DNA of 64,000 nt from a virus: positions 26,059-90,058 of IMG/VR virus record IMGVR_UViG_3300028854_000012. One strand, 5' to 3'. This document shows positions 43,250 through 53,050 of the stretch, in pieces. How positions within the stretch are numbered: position 1 is the stretch's first letter; the number at the start of each line of letters is the position of its first letter. The notes below the pieces were generated by a model. The model worked only from the letters and a program-made list of their open reading frames with translations. It had not been told where the DNA came from and made no database searches. The position numbers and the translations under genes were made by a program.

Positions 43250-44965
43250 TTGAATAAATATCAAGAAAAGATAACAGAATTATATTTAAAACAGCCCAAA
43301 CACGCCATAAAAATGATTTTTTCTAATACTGACTTAAAAAAATGGGTTGAAAATAATTGTGATCCTGCTAGTCCAAATAAATTAACAATGGTTTATACTG
43401 CTTATCATAACATTTTGCTTGTTTGTCCATGTGGGTCGGGTAAGTTAAGAAAATGTAATCGTTTTAATAACGGGCTTGCGTTTTGTGGAACGCGCTCGTG
43501 TTCTATAAATGCTATTATAATTAAAGAAAAAACAAAACAAACCAATCTTGAAAGATATGGTGTTGTTGATCCAATGTCTAACTTTGAAGTTCAAGAAAAA
43601 GGAAGGAAAACAAATCTTGAAAGATATGGAACAGAATTTACATTTCAAAATAAAGATGTTAAAGAAAAAATAAAAAATACTAATGTTGAAAGATATGGAT
43701 TTGAAAATGTTTCACAAAATAGTAATATCCAAAGAAAAAGAAAATTATCAAATTTAGAAAAATATGGATTTAACCATCCGTCTTCAACTATTGCTTTTAG
43801 GGAAAGAGTAAAAAACACTAATCTTGAAAGATATGGTGTGGATAATCCTCAAAAAATAAATGAAGTTAAAGAAAAAACAAAACAAACTAATCTTGAAAGA
43901 TATGGATTTGCATATATTAATCAAAGACATTATTCTAAATTAGCAAAAGAGATATTATTTGATATTGAAAAATTTAAAAGTTTTCTCGAACAACATGGTG
44001 TAAAAAATATGGCTTTATTATTAGAAACCAGCGAATCAAATATATATGTAAAACATCTAAATTTTGGTTTAAATATTATTAGTGCCTCTTCGTCATCTTA
44101 TGAAAGCGAAATAGCTACTTGGCTTTTAAGTCATAATATTGAATTTATTCAAAATTCAAAAAAAATTATTTCTCCATTGGAGTTAGATTTTTATTTACCA
44201 AATCAAAAAGTAGCTATAGAATTTAATGGTTTATATTGGCATAGTGAGATTGAATGTAAAAATAAAAATTATCATTTTGATAAAATGCAAAGATGTAATA
44301 AATTAGGTATTCGGTTAATTCATATATTTGAAGACGAATGGCGAAATAAACGAGAAGTTTGTTTGGATGTTTTATCTCGTATTTTAAATATTAAGATGAT
44401 CCATGTGGCTGCAAGAAAATGTCAAATTAAAGAACTTACTAATAAAGATTCACGTGAGTTTTTAGAAAATAATCACCTTCAAGGATATGCCTCTGCCACC
44501 ATTAATCTTGGTATGTTTTATGAAAATAATTTAATTCAGCTTTTAACCTTTAGAAAACCGAGATATAATAAAAATATTCAATGGGAAAATGTGCGGTGTT
44601 GTAATAAAATAGGATATCAAATCATCGGTGGTGTGGGAAAATTATGGACATATTTTCTTAGAAAATATAATCCAGAATCGGTGGTTTCTTATTGTGATTT
44701 GCGCTGGTTTACTGGAGAAACATATAAAAAATTATTATTTCATTTGAATCATATTACAAAAATTCAATATTATTATACAAATTATAAAAATAGATGGCAT
44801 CGATCTTTATTTACCAAAAAGAAATGTATTAAAAAAGCAATATCATTAAATAATATAACCGAAAATCTATTAAACCAAATGACAGAAAATCAAATTACAA
44901 AAGAAATTTTGCATTTAGATAGAATATGGGATTGTGGACAACAAACATGGATTTGGAAACAATAG
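43250..44965 (+). CDS. Homing endonuclease-like protein (ERYG-repeat family)
   Basis: 571 residues. TTG start with GAGGT upstream, supported by homology of its N-terminus (KQPKHAIKMIFSN) with the 51188 protein. CPCGSGKLRKCN suggests a zinc site. At least seven TNLERYG-V repeats follow. Nuclease core: LELDFYLPNQKVAIEFNGLYWHSE, then IHIFEDEW. C-terminus LDRIWDCGQQTW is shared with 51188 and the fragment at 53098. Confidence 0.75.
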   Translation: MNKYQEKITELYLKQPKHAIKMIFSNTDLKKWVENNCDPASPNKLTMVYTAYHNILLVCPCGSGKLRKCNRFNNGLAFCGTRSCSINAIIIKEKTKQTNLERYGVVDPMSNFEVQEKGRKTNLERYGTEFTFQNKDVKEKIKNTNVERYGFENVSQNSNIQRKRKLSNLEKYGFNHPSSTIAFRERVKNTNLERYGVDNPQKINEVKEKTKQTNLERYGFAYINQRHYSKLAKEILFDIEKFKSFLEQHGVKNMALLLETSESNIYVKHLNFGLNIISASSSSYESEIATWLLSHNIEFIQNSKKIISPLELDFYLPNQKVAIEFNGLYWHSEIECKNKNYHFDKMQRCNKLGIRLIHIFEDEWRNKREVCLDVLSRILNIKMIHVAARKCQIKELTNKDSREFLENNHLQGYASATINLGMFYENNLIQLLTFRKPRYNKNIQWENVRCCNKIGYQIIGGVGKLWTYFLRKYNPESVVSYCDLRWFTGETYKKLLFHLNHITKIQYYYTNYKNRWHRSLFTKKKCIKKAISLNNITENLLNQMTENQITKEILHLDRIWDCGQQTWIWKQ

Positions 44966-44990
44966 TTTTGAAATTTAATTATATTAAAGG

Positions 44991-45019
44991 TTCGGTTGGA
45001 TAATACCAACCGAATTTTT
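44991..45019 (+). terminator. Rho-independent terminator
   Basis: TTCGGTTGG (44991-44999) with CCAACCGAA (45006-45014) and five T. Ends the 43250 gene. Confidence 0.8.
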
Positions 45020-45026
45020 GTTTCTG

Positions 45027-45034
45027 TATAAATA
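45027..45034 (+). promoter_or_regulatory. T4-late-type promoter, perfect TATAAATA
   Basis: Predicted start at 45040, leader of 22 bases with GAGG before the protease ATG at 45062. Confidence 0.65.
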
Positions 45035-45061
45035 CTATTGACAATATTATGAGGTAAAACT

Positions 45062-45706
45062 ATGAATAAACAATCTCTATTTGAATATCAAAATCCATCT
45101 ACTATGACAATTGAAATTGATGAGTCCATAGATGCCACTGGAAAGAAACAAAAAGACCTTTATATGAAGGGTATTTTTATTCAGGGTGATGTTCGTAACC
45201 ATAATCAGCGCATTTACCCTGTTAGTGAAATTAAATCGGCTGTTGATTCTTTAAATAAATTAATTGAGGGGAATATTCCAGTTTTTGGACAACTCGATCA
45301 TCCAGATGATTTAAAAATTAGTTTGGATAGAGTATCGCATGTCATTACTAGTATGTGGATGGAGGGAGCTAATGGTTTAGGAAAATTAAAAGTTCTTCCT
45401 ACACCCATGGGTAATATTATTCGTTCAATTCTTGAAAGTGGTGTTAAACTTGGTGTAAGTAGCCGTGGTAGTGGTAATGTTAATGAGAGCACAGGAACGG
45501 TTTCTGATTTTGAGATTATTACAGTAGATTGTGTTGCACAACCATCGGCACCAAATGCTTTTCCAATTCCAGTATATGAAGGTTTATTAAATCGTAATCA
45601 TGGATATAAAACATTGGAATTAGCAGAAGAAGTTAATTCAAACCCAAGAGTTCAGAAATATTTGGCTGAAGAGATTACTCGTTTTATTAAAGATTTAAAG
45701 AGATAA
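45062..45706 (+). CDS. 21: Prohead protease, T4 gp21-like
   Basis: 214 residues (T4 gp21 is 212). FGQLDHPDD carries the catalytic histidine, LGVSSRGSGN the serine, and ITVDCVAQPSAPNAF is a family hallmark. This serine protease cleaves prohead proteins after L/I-x-E. Its presence makes the many L/I-x-E N-termini in this window meaningful. Confidence 0.9.
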   Translation: MNKQSLFEYQNPSTMTIEIDESIDATGKKQKDLYMKGIFIQGDVRNHNQRIYPVSEIKSAVDSLNKLIEGNIPVFGQLDHPDDLKISLDRVSHVITSMWMEGANGLGKLKVLPTPMGNIIRSILESGVKLGVSSRGSGNVNESTGTVSDFEIITVDCVAQPSAPNAFPIPVYEGLLNRNHGYKTLELAEEVNSNPRVQKYLAEEITRFIKDLKR

Positions 45707-45716
45707 GGAAAATAAA

Positions 45717-46235
45717 ATGCCAACTATTCTCGAAGAACTAACTAACTATCGAAATATTCTTACTGAATCATATGTTGAAAAATATACAGAAGTAAGATGT
45801 CCATATGATGGTGGTTTCATTGGAGAAGATGGACATTGTGAAGAATGCGGAGAAGCATATGGCCGAGTTTGTGCCAAATGCAAGGGAATAAATGGTTGCT
45901 CGTGCAAAGATTTAAAAGAATATTATACTCCACAAGAACAAGAATACTCTCAAGATTTAATGTATGGTAAAAAACAAGCAATTGATGGTCTTTTTGCGTG
46001 TTCTGAAAGAATTCCAGATGGAGAAACAATAAGTTATAAAGCATTTGAAGAATTTTTAATTAAACACCGTAAACAAACATCAGGTAGATTAGCGAATAAA
46101 GTTTTTCAATTTAGCAATGGTTGGAATTTAATTCTACGTAAAGTTCAAGAAATGTGTCCAAAAAATAAAATTACAAAAGAAGAACTTGAATCAATTCTTG
46201 TGTTTATTGGACAAAAAGAATTGAATTGGAACTAA
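45717..46235 (+). CDS. Zinc-ribbon protein in head cluster with L-T-E N-terminus
   Basis: 172 residues. MPTILEELTNYRNILTES contains L-E-E and L-T-E. CPYDGGFIGEDGHCEECGEAYGRVCAKC gives two or more zinc knuckles. The C-terminal 90 residues are helical. The start resembles MKTLTETMSNYRDMVISE of the next gene. Probably a head-internal protein; function unknown. Confidence 0.55.
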   Translation: MPTILEELTNYRNILTESYVEKYTEVRCPYDGGFIGEDGHCEECGEAYGRVCAKCKGINGCSCKDLKEYYTPQEQEYSQDLMYGKKQAIDGLFACSERIPDGETISYKAFEEFLIKHRKQTSGRLANKVFQFSNGWNLILRKVQEMCPKNKITKEELESILVFIGQKELNWN

Positions 46236-46247
46236 TTTAATAAAAGA

Positions 46248-46255
46248 AATAAATA
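46248..46255 (+). promoter_or_regulatory. T4-late-type promoter, AATAAATA
   Basis: Seven of eight matches; predicted start 46261, then AAGGAG before ATG 46275. Confidence 0.45.
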
Positions 46256-46274
46256 GAAATAAGGAGTTATCATA

Positions 46275-47162
46275 ATGAAAACCTTAACTGAAACAATGTC
46301 TAATTATCGTGATATGGTTATATCCGAAAAATGGGATGAAAAAATGCACACACCCAAAGATGAAAAAGGTAAATGGGATGATTGGTCTCTTGCTGATTTA
46401 AAGGGTGAACTTTCTAAATTGAAGAATAATCCAAAGAAATCTGATGCTCTAAAGAAACGCGAAAAACAAGTAGAGTTTGCTATTCGTTCCAAGCAGAAAA
46501 ATAAATGGGGTAAGATTAAGGAAGCTAAAACTCTTAAAGAAAGTGCTCATCCTAAGATGGAAGCTATTCTTAATAAATATGCCTCAGATGTTGATAAATT
46601 TATTGAAGATGGTTTTTATTTACCTTCTACAAGTAAAGAATTTCAATACGCTTTATATGAATATTATGTATCTGATATGCCATATGGAACTGCCAAGGCA
46701 CGAACAGGTGATCCTGATGAATTTGTCACCGAACATTTTTCAAAATATTTAATAGACAATGGTTTAGTTCCAGATGACGAAGACACACCTACTAATTTTT
46801 TGTCTAGCCCACAGATTGCACCAATTCCACCAGACACTCTTGGAGAAAGTAGAACAAACCGTAAATGTAATGGAAAAGGATGTGATAAGAAGTGTGTTGA
46901 TGGAAAGAACTATTGTAGTAAGAAGTGTCAGAGCAATACTATAAATCTTAAAAAAGAAGTTCCCATTGATAAGAAACTAAAAGAAAATAAATTTACTCCC
47001 GGACCATGGACTAAAGCTGGAGCAATTCAAGAAGGAAAAGCCGCTGATAAAAATAAGAACTGTAAATCTTGTAAGGCAGAATTAAAAGGTCTTGATAGCA
47101 AGGAACGTGCATTATGCTCAGCTTGCTGGAAGAAAGAAAAAGAATCATTTAAGAAGAAATAA
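46275..47162 (+). CDS. Head-cluster protein with LxE sites and C-terminal zinc knuckles
   Basis: 295 residues. MKTLTETMSNYRDMVISE (L-T-E, I-S-E), LKES near residue 90 and LGES near 192 would each be prohead protease sites. Zinc pairs: CNGKGCDKKC ... CSKKC and CKSCKAEL ... CSACW. The piece between (KMEAILNKYASDVDKFIEDGF) is helical. It may be a multi-part internal head protein. Confidence 0.5.
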   Translation: MKTLTETMSNYRDMVISEKWDEKMHTPKDEKGKWDDWSLADLKGELSKLKNNPKKSDALKKREKQVEFAIRSKQKNKWGKIKEAKTLKESAHPKMEAILNKYASDVDKFIEDGFYLPSTSKEFQYALYEYYVSDMPYGTAKARTGDPDEFVTEHFSKYLIDNGLVPDDEDTPTNFLSSPQIAPIPPDTLGESRTNRKCNGKGCDKKCVDGKNYCSKKCQSNTINLKKEVPIDKKLKENKFTPGPWTKAGAIQEGKAADKNKNCKSCKAELKGLDSKERALCSACWKKEKESFKKK

Positions 47163-47164
47163 TC

Positions 47165-47506
47165 ATGCATACTTTAAGAGAGTTATCTAATATCATATCC
47201 GAAGCCGAAACAATCTTGGTTGAATCTGAGCAAGAATGTAAATGGTGTCAAGAAGTTTATCCTCTTAGTAGGTTATCTAAGTTTTGCAGCAAAAAATGTC
47301 GAGATGCATATAATGATCATTTTGAGGATAAATCTGATGATCCAATAAAGAAAGAAGTTAAGGAAGGATTTCCATATACCGACGATAGGCCATCTCCTAT
47401 AACTTGCAAAGCGTGTGAAACAGTAAATTTTGTAAATCGTAAAACTTGTCGTAATTGTGGAGAAAGTCTTATTCCAAATAAAAATATTATATTCAACTTT
47501 GAATGA
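47165..47506 (+). CDS. Zinc-finger protein with LxE N-terminus
   Basis: 113 residues. MHTLRELSNIISEAETILVESE carries I-S-E and L-V-E. CKWCQEVYPLSRLSKFCSKKC and CKACETVNFVNRKTCRNC are two zinc modules; the second is RanBP2-like. Third gene in a row with this layout. Its 3' end overlaps the convergent endonuclease gene by 14 bases. Confidence 0.5.
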   Translation: MHTLRELSNIISEAETILVESEQECKWCQEVYPLSRLSKFCSKKCRDAYNDHFEDKSDDPIKKEVKEGFPYTDDRPSPITCKACETVNFVNRKTCRNCGESLIPNKNIIFNFE

Positions 47507-48608
47507 ACAACCGCAATAAATTTTTTAACAATTTTTCTGTATTATTTTTATCTTTATAGTTTACCACAAGAAGTGGAATATTATTGACCTCACAATACTG
47601 TATTTTTACACCATCTCTTTTTTTCTGCAACAAAAAATCATTACTAGCTTGTTCTTGAGTATTATTATACCATCGGAGTGGAAAAAAATGTTGTTCCCCT
47701 TGATATTCGATTAACCCGATCATTTTTTTATCTTTAAAGATAGCGAAATCAAATGGTAATGGAAGAATATGTTTACATTCTGGTATGCGAAATTGTCTAA
47801 TATATTGTATGTCTAAAATTTTAAGAACATTGTCAATTAATCGTTCTCCAATAGATTCGTTACAACTCGGACAACCTATATTTCTTAGATGATTGTTAGG
47901 TAATTGATTAAAATCTCCGTGTATTGGACAGGTAATTGTAACTTTAGTTGTTGAATTGATATAGTTAGTTTTTGAGTAATCATATTTGCCCATATGGGTT
48001 TTGTTTGCTTTTTCAATAAATAAAGAAGCAGACATACTTAATGTTTTAGCTCTATGAGAAACAGCACAAATGCTACATCCAGCACCAAATAAATGGGCAG
48101 ATGATGTTTGATTAAAATCTCCGTGTATTGGACAGGTAATTGTAACTTTAGTTGTTGAATTGATATAGTTAGTTTTTGAGTAATCATATTTGCCCATATG
48201 AGTTTTGTTTGCTTTTTCGATAAATATTTCGAGGGACATTTTTTTAATATTACTTCTTCCACATTGAACACACCCATGACCAGTTAAATGACTATTCGGT
48301 GTTTGATTAAAATCTCCGTGTATTGGACAGGTAATTGTAACTTTTTTAAGAGCGCCACAATACAAAGTTTTTTCATAAATATATTTGTTATTGTGTTTTG
48401 AATTGGCAGAGACTACGAAATTTTTATTTAGGCTATTAGCACAATTTTTACACCCATGACCAGCTAAATGACTATTCGGTGTTTGATTAAAATATCCGTG
48501 TATTGGACAGGTAATTGTAACTTTAGTTGTTGAATTGATATAGTTAGTTTTTGAGTAATCATATTTGCCCATATGGGTTTTGTTTGCTTTTTCGATGAAG
48601 TAAGTCAT
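47493..48608 (-). CDS. Homing endonuclease-like protein, four zinc modules plus PD-(D/E)XK-like nuclease
   Basis: 371 residues from ATG 48608, which has CATAAATA five bases upstream on the minus strand. Four modules of FIEKANKTHMGKYDYSKTNY ... CPIHGDFNQ ... GC-x-x-C. Three of them are almost identical in DNA as well as protein. The nuclease core is LPFDFAIF, GLIEYQGEQHF. It lies between head genes and opposite to them. Confidence 0.75.
   Translation of the reverse strand: MTYFIEKANKTHMGKYDYSKTNYINSTTKVTITCPIHGYFNQTPNSHLAGHGCKNCANSLNKNFVVSANSKHNNKYIYEKTLYCGALKKVTITCPIHGDFNQTPNSHLTGHGCVQCGRSNIKKMSLEIFIEKANKTHMGKYDYSKTNYINSTTKVTITCPIHGDFNQTSSAHLFGAGCSICAVSHRAKTLSMSASLFIEKANKTHMGKYDYSKTNYINSTTKVTITCPIHGDFNQLPNNHLRNIGCPSCNESIGERLIDNVLKILDIQYIRQFRIPECKHILPLPFDFAIFKDKKMIGLIEYQGEQHFFPLRWYNNTQEQASNDFLLQKKRDGVKIQYCEVNNIPLLVVNYKDKNNTEKLLKNLLRLFIQS
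47904..48595 (-). repeat. Near-identical DNA repeats inside the 47493 gene
   Basis: A unit of about 112 bases (starting at ATTAAAATCTCCGTGTATTG on the plus strand) occurs near 47904-48015, 48107-48218 and 48481-48595 with a few differences. A shorter copy lies at 48304-48345. The unit encodes one zinc module each time. Confidence 0.7.
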
Positions 48609-48613
48609 AACCT

Positions 48614-48621
48614 TATTTATG
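48614..48621 (-). promoter_or_regulatory. T4-late-type promoter, CATAAATA
   Basis: Five bases (AGGTT) before ATG 48608 on the minus strand, predicting a leaderless mRNA. Confidence 0.5.
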
Positions 48622-48725
48622 ATAGAAAATATGTTATTCATAAATAAAATTTTTGTTGTTTTAATACCGTTAATAATCAAAAAATATTAGTTATAAGTAA
48701 ATATTACTATAATAGGAGATACATT

Positions 48726-49814
48726 ATGTTGGATGCCCTAGCACCGTTACTTGAAAGTGGGTTAGTAAATGAAGCCACTCGTGACGCCATTCAAAAAGCG
48801 TGGGAAGGAAAGCTCAAGGAAATTCAGACTCAAGTTAGAACTGAAATTCGTGAAGAGTTTGCTGGCCGTTACGAACACGATAAAGAGGTTATGGTTAAGA
48901 CCTTGGATAAGATGGTTTCAGAAACACTAACTAACGAAGTAAATAATGTTAAAGCGGAACGCAATGAAGTTGCAAAATTAAAACTTGCAACTGTAAAAGA
49001 AATGCGCAATGCAGCAACTAAATTCAATAAGTTTGCAACTCGCGCTTTGGCAGAAGAATTAGCAGAGTTTGCAACAGACCGCAATAAGAGTGTTGCCCAT
49101 CAAAATAAACTAGAGCGTTTTATTATGAGTTCTCTAGCTGAAGAAATTAATGAATTTTCAGAAGATAAACAATCTCTTCGTGAAACACGTGTTCGTTTAA
49201 TTGCAGAAGCAAAAACACAATTGGATGAATTGAAACAGAAGTTTGTAGCACGTAGCAGTAATGCCATTAGTAAAATTGTTTCTGAAACATTAAATCACGA
49301 AATTACTCAACTTCACGAAGATATCAAGGTTGCTCGTCAGAATAATTTTGGCCGTAAGATTTTTGAAGCCTTTGCAACAGAATTTACCGGAACTTATCTT
49401 AATGAAAATGCAGCAGTAAAAGAACTTAAACATAAAACAGAAGTTGCAGAAAAGAATCTTTCAGAAGCTCGTAAAGAAATTTCTGAAAAGAACAAGATTG
49501 TAGAATCAAAGAACAATGAATTTAAGCGTCTTGAGGGAAGAGTTCAAAGAGAAAAAGTATTATCTGAACTATTAACTCCTCTTGATAAAAACAAACGTGA
49601 AGTAATGACTCAACTCTTAGAAAGTGTGCAAACAGATCGTTTAAGAATTGCATATGATAAGTATCTTCCAGCAGTTTTAAACAACAGACAGCAACCAGTA
49701 GTAACATCTGGACGCAACATGTTGCACGAATCAACTGGGGATAAAACTAATAAAGTAGTTCCAATTGATGAAACCGACCTTAGCGAAATTAAGCGTTTGG
49801 CAGGGCTACAGTAA
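48726..49814 (+). CDS. 22: Prohead scaffold core protein, T4 gp22-like
   Basis: 362 residues. Almost entirely charged helix (ALAEELAEFATDRNK, ALLE-type repeats), a long coiled coil as in gp22 (269 in T4). It sits directly before the capsid gene, as in all T4-like phages. L-x-E sites such as LLES near residue 10 fit its breakdown by gp21. Confidence 0.8.
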   Translation: MLDALAPLLESGLVNEATRDAIQKAWEGKLKEIQTQVRTEIREEFAGRYEHDKEVMVKTLDKMVSETLTNEVNNVKAERNEVAKLKLATVKEMRNAATKFNKFATRALAEELAEFATDRNKSVAHQNKLERFIMSSLAEEINEFSEDKQSLRETRVRLIAEAKTQLDELKQKFVARSSNAISKIVSETLNHEITQLHEDIKVARQNNFGRKIFEAFATEFTGTYLNENAAVKELKHKTEVAEKNLSEARKEISEKNKIVESKNNEFKRLEGRVQREKVLSELLTPLDKNKREVMTQLLESVQTDRLRIAYDKYLPAVLNNRQQPVVTSGRNMLHESTGDKTNKVVPIDETDLSEIKRLAGLQ

Positions 49815-49833
49815 ATATTAAAGGAGAAGCAAA

Positions 49834-51018
49834 ATGTCAACACCGTTACTAGAAAATCGTTGGGATGATACCAAAACCGCCCTGCTTGAAGGACTAACAG
49901 GAAATCGCCGTTCGGTTATGAGTGTAGTCCTAGAAAATACTCGCAAGCAATTGCGTGAGAGTGCTACCACTGGTTCTACATCTGCTGGTAACATCGCAAC
50001 CCTTAACCGCGTCATTCTTCCAGTTATTCGACGTGTAATGCCAACAGTTATTGCTAATGAGTTGGTAGGCGTTCAGCCAATGACAGGTCCAGTTGGACAG
50101 ATTCAGACTCTTCGTGTTCGTTACGGACAGACTGATAACGTTACTGCTCCTTATCCTTGGAATACTGGCACCGTGGCTGGTGACGAAGCATTATCACCAT
50201 TCAAGATTGCCACTGCATACTCTGGTAGTGCAACTACTGGTCAAGCAGATTGGACAGCAAATTTGGAAGGTCAGGCTGGTAACAAGATCAATGTTCAGAT
50301 TCTTCGTCAGACTGTTGAAGCAAAATCACGTAAATTGTCTGCACGTTGGACATTTGAAGCTGCACAGGATGCACAAGCTATGCACGGCATCGATATTGAA
50401 GCCGAAATCATGGCTGCTTTGGCTCAAGAAATTACTGCTGAAATCGATCAGGAAATTCTTGGTTCATTGTATTCACTATCTGGAACCGATCAGACTTTCG
50501 ATCAGTCTTTAGTTAGCGGAACTGCAACCTATGTTGGTGATGAACATGCTGCTCTTGCAATTATGATCAATCGCGCAAGCAACTTGATTGCACAGAGAAC
50601 TCGTCGTGGTGCAGGTAACTGGGCAGTTGTAAGTCCAATCGCTCTCACCGTATTGCAGAGTGCAACAACTTCTGCTTTTGCAAGAACAACTGAGGGCGTT
50701 TTTGAAGCCCCAACGAACACAAAATTTGTTGGAACCCTTAATGGCAGTATGAAGATTTATGTGAATGGTTATGCAAATGACTCAGTTCCAGTGCTTGTTG
50801 GTTATAAGGGCGCAAGTGAATCAGATGCAGCAGCATTCTATTGCCCATACATTCCTTTGATGAGTTCTGGTGTTGTTCTTGACCCAGTTACCTTCGAGCC
50901 AGTGACGAGCTTCCTTACCAGATATGGCTATGTGGAATTAACAAATTCGAGTTCATCTCTTGGTAATGCTGGCGATTATTTGAGCAGCATTTCGGTAGCA
51001 AACTTGAGCTTCAGCTAA
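49834..51018 (+). CDS. 23: Major capsid protein, T4 gp23-like
   Basis: 394 residues. MSTPLLENRW, then RKQLRES with predicted cleavage after E42, leaving SATTGSTSAGNIATLNRVILP. RRVMPTVIANELVGVQPMTGPVG and LRVRYG are strongly conserved in gp23. HK97 fold. Forms the head hexamers. AAAGGAG precedes the start, and a strong terminator follows. Confidence 0.95.
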   Translation: MSTPLLENRWDDTKTALLEGLTGNRRSVMSVVLENTRKQLRESATTGSTSAGNIATLNRVILPVIRRVMPTVIANELVGVQPMTGPVGQIQTLRVRYGQTDNVTAPYPWNTGTVAGDEALSPFKIATAYSGSATTGQADWTANLEGQAGNKINVQILRQTVEAKSRKLSARWTFEAAQDAQAMHGIDIEAEIMAALAQEITAEIDQEILGSLYSLSGTDQTFDQSLVSGTATYVGDEHAALAIMINRASNLIAQRTRRGAGNWAVVSPIALTVLQSATTSAFARTTEGVFEAPTNTKFVGTLNGSMKIYVNGYANDSVPVLVGYKGASESDAAAFYCPYIPLMSSGVVLDPVTFEPVTSFLTRYGYVELTNSSSSLGNAGDYLSSISVANLSFS

Positions 51019-51041
51019 TACAAACAAGTTACAAACCAATC

Positions 51042-51068
51042 AACCCTTGATTAAATCAAGGGTTTTTT
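51042..51068 (+). terminator. Rho-independent terminator after the capsid gene
   Basis: AACCCTTGAT (51042-51051) with ATCAAGGGTT (51055-51064), a 3-base loop and TTTT. Confidence 0.85.
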
Positions 51069-51083
51069 GTTTCTATTTATCTT

Positions 51084-51124
51084 ATCGGTCAAGCATCACA
51101 GTTGCAAGTTAATTTATTTAATAA
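51084..51124 (+). repeat. Direct repeat, left copy, flanking the 51188 endonuclease
   Basis: The segment containing GTTGCAAGTTAATTTATTTA (51101-51120) recurs at 53070-53110 with few differences (about 36 of 41). The two copies flank the endonuclease gene. Confidence 0.65.
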
Positions 51125-51134
51125 TTTATTTGAC

Positions 51135-51163
51135 TTGACTTCAAATGTAACTTGGTCTATAGT
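51135..51163 (+). promoter_or_regulatory. Sigma70-like promoter for the 51188 endonuclease
   Basis: TTGACT (51135-51140), 17-bp spacer, TATAGT (51158-51163), overlapping a late-type TATAAATA at 51163-51170. Both early and late expression are possible. Confidence 0.5.
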
Positions 51164-51187
51164 ATAAATAGTAATGAAAGGATAATT

Positions 51188-53050
51188 ATGAAAGATCAAA
51201 TATTGAAGTTATTAAAAGAAAAACCAAAACATGCAATAAGAATGATTGTATCCGATTTAGAATTATGGTCATGGATCGAAAATCATTGTGATCCACGCAG
51301 TAATTCAAATGCTATAAAAGTATACACTGCGATATCAGACGAAAAAGTTTTATGCCCCTGTGGTTCTGGAAAATTGCGCAAGTTGAATTCCATTAAAAAT
51401 GGATTCTTTTTTTGTGGAAGAGCAAAAGATTGTTCTGCTTGTAGGAATGCAGTTAGCACTAATTGTATTAAATCTGCAAAACTATGGGATAAAGAAGTAG
51501 CACAAGAAAAAAGAAACAATACCAATATGAAAAAATATGGTATGGAAAATGTTGGACAACTTCCAAAAGCCATAGAAACTCGTAAAAAACTTTATGACAA
51601 CAAAGAATGGGTTCAGGCCATTGTTACAGTGATTCAAAATACCTGTCAAGAAAAATATGGTGTTAAAAATCCGTTACAAGTAAAATCATTTTTAGAAAAA
51701 CAAATGATCACCATGCAATCGAAATATAGAGTTGAACACCCAATACAAAATAAAGAAATAAAAGAAAAAACACGAAAAACAAACCAAAAAAAATACGGTG
51801 TTGATTTTCCAGTATCATCGCACATTGTTCAAGACAAAATAAAAAATACATGTATTAAAAAATATGGTGTTGATTATGCATTGGAATCTCCAGAAATTAG
51901 AAAGAAGATTGAAGAAACAATAAAAGAAAAATATGGAGAAAAATATACATCAATTTTACAAGTTCCAGAAATGCGTGATATAATACTGGTAACATTTCGT
52001 GAAAAATATGGAGTTAATTCTCCGTCTCAGATAAATTTTCCAAAAGAAGTAGTAAACATTCTATTTGATAAAGAAAAATTTTCTGAACTGTTGAGAAATA
52101 CTTCTGTAAGACAAGTATGCGAAAAATTAAATATTTCTCGGTCGCTGGTTAAAAATTATCACGATAAATATGAACTTGATATTATTCCAAAGAAAAGTAA
52201 AAGTGGATATGAAGACGAGATCGAAAAATGGTTACAAGAAAATAATATACCAGCTAAAAAGAATGATAGGAAGATTTGTAAGCCGTTGGAATTAGATTTC
52301 TATATACCAGAATATAATTTAGCAATCGAATTTAATGGTTTGTATTGGCATTCAGAAAAATCTGGAGGGAAAGGTAGAAATTACCATAAAACTAAATTTT
52401 TTAAATGTCAAGAACAGAACATTCAACTTCTAACAATATTTGAAGATGAATGGGTAGAAAAATCAGAAATTATTAAACACCATATTTTACACCTCTGTCA
52501 TAAAACAGAAAAAACTATCGGAGCACGAAAGATTAATATTCGGCCAATTGATTCTGGAAAATGTTCAGTATTTTTAGAAAAACATCATATTCAAGGATCG
52601 ACCAGTGGAAGTTTTTTATTGGGAGGATTTGTTGATTCTAAGTTAGTTGCAGTGATTACCTTATTAAAAACAAAAAATGGAACATTTGATATCAATCGTT
52701 ATGCAACAGATCAAGAAGCATCATATGCTGGTTTGTTTTCAAAATTTTTGAAATATGTAGAGAGAAATTTTCCATTTATTAAGAAAGTAACCACATTTGC
52801 TGATTGCAGATGGAGTATGGGTGATGTTTATATAAAATCTGGATTTGATAAAATGTATTATTTGCGACCAGATTATAGCTATACTGATTATAATATTCGT
52901 CATCACAAGTTCAATTATAGAAAAAGAAAATTGAAAATGTTTTTTGAAAATGCTGATAGTATGACAGAAAAAATGATGACTGATATATTGGAGTTGGATC
53001 GTATTTGGGATTGTGGGAAGATAAAGTTTGAAAAGACGTTACGACCATAA
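51188..53050 (+). CDS. Homing endonuclease-like protein (ERYG/KYG-repeat family)
   Basis: 620 residues from ATG 51188 (AAAGGA upstream). KPKHAIRMIVSD and CPCGSGKLRKLN match the 43250 protein. About eight KKYGV/KYGVNSP-Q repeats form the array. LELDFYIPEYNLAIEFNGLYWHSE is the nuclease core. A further domain ends in LDRIWDCGKIKF. It follows the capsid gene's terminator. Confidence 0.75.
   Translation: MKDQILKLLKEKPKHAIRMIVSDLELWSWIENHCDPRSNSNAIKVYTAISDEKVLCPCGSGKLRKLNSIKNGFFFCGRAKDCSACRNAVSTNCIKSAKLWDKEVAQEKRNNTNMKKYGMENVGQLPKAIETRKKLYDNKEWVQAIVTVIQNTCQEKYGVKNPLQVKSFLEKQMITMQSKYRVEHPIQNKEIKEKTRKTNQKKYGVDFPVSSHIVQDKIKNTCIKKYGVDYALESPEIRKKIEETIKEKYGEKYTSILQVPEMRDIILVTFREKYGVNSPSQINFPKEVVNILFDKEKFSELLRNTSVRQVCEKLNISRSLVKNYHDKYELDIIPKKSKSGYEDEIEKWLQENNIPAKKNDRKICKPLELDFYIPEYNLAIEFNGLYWHSEKSGGKGRNYHKTKFFKCQEQNIQLLTIFEDEWVEKSEIIKHHILHLCHKTEKTIGARKINIRPIDSGKCSVFLEKHHIQGSTSGSFLLGGFVDSKLVAVITLLKTKNGTFDINRYATDQEASYAGLFSKFLKYVERNFPFIKKVTTFADCRWSMGDVYIKSGFDKMYYLRPDYSYTDYNIRHHKFNYRKRKLKMFFENADSMTEKMMTDILELDRIWDCGKIKFEKTLRP

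Noticed and set aside
47904-48595. Regular repeats that could suggest a CRISPR array
   Set aside because: The repeats are about 112 bases, lie inside an intact reading frame and encode zinc modules; there are no short repeats with unique spacers.
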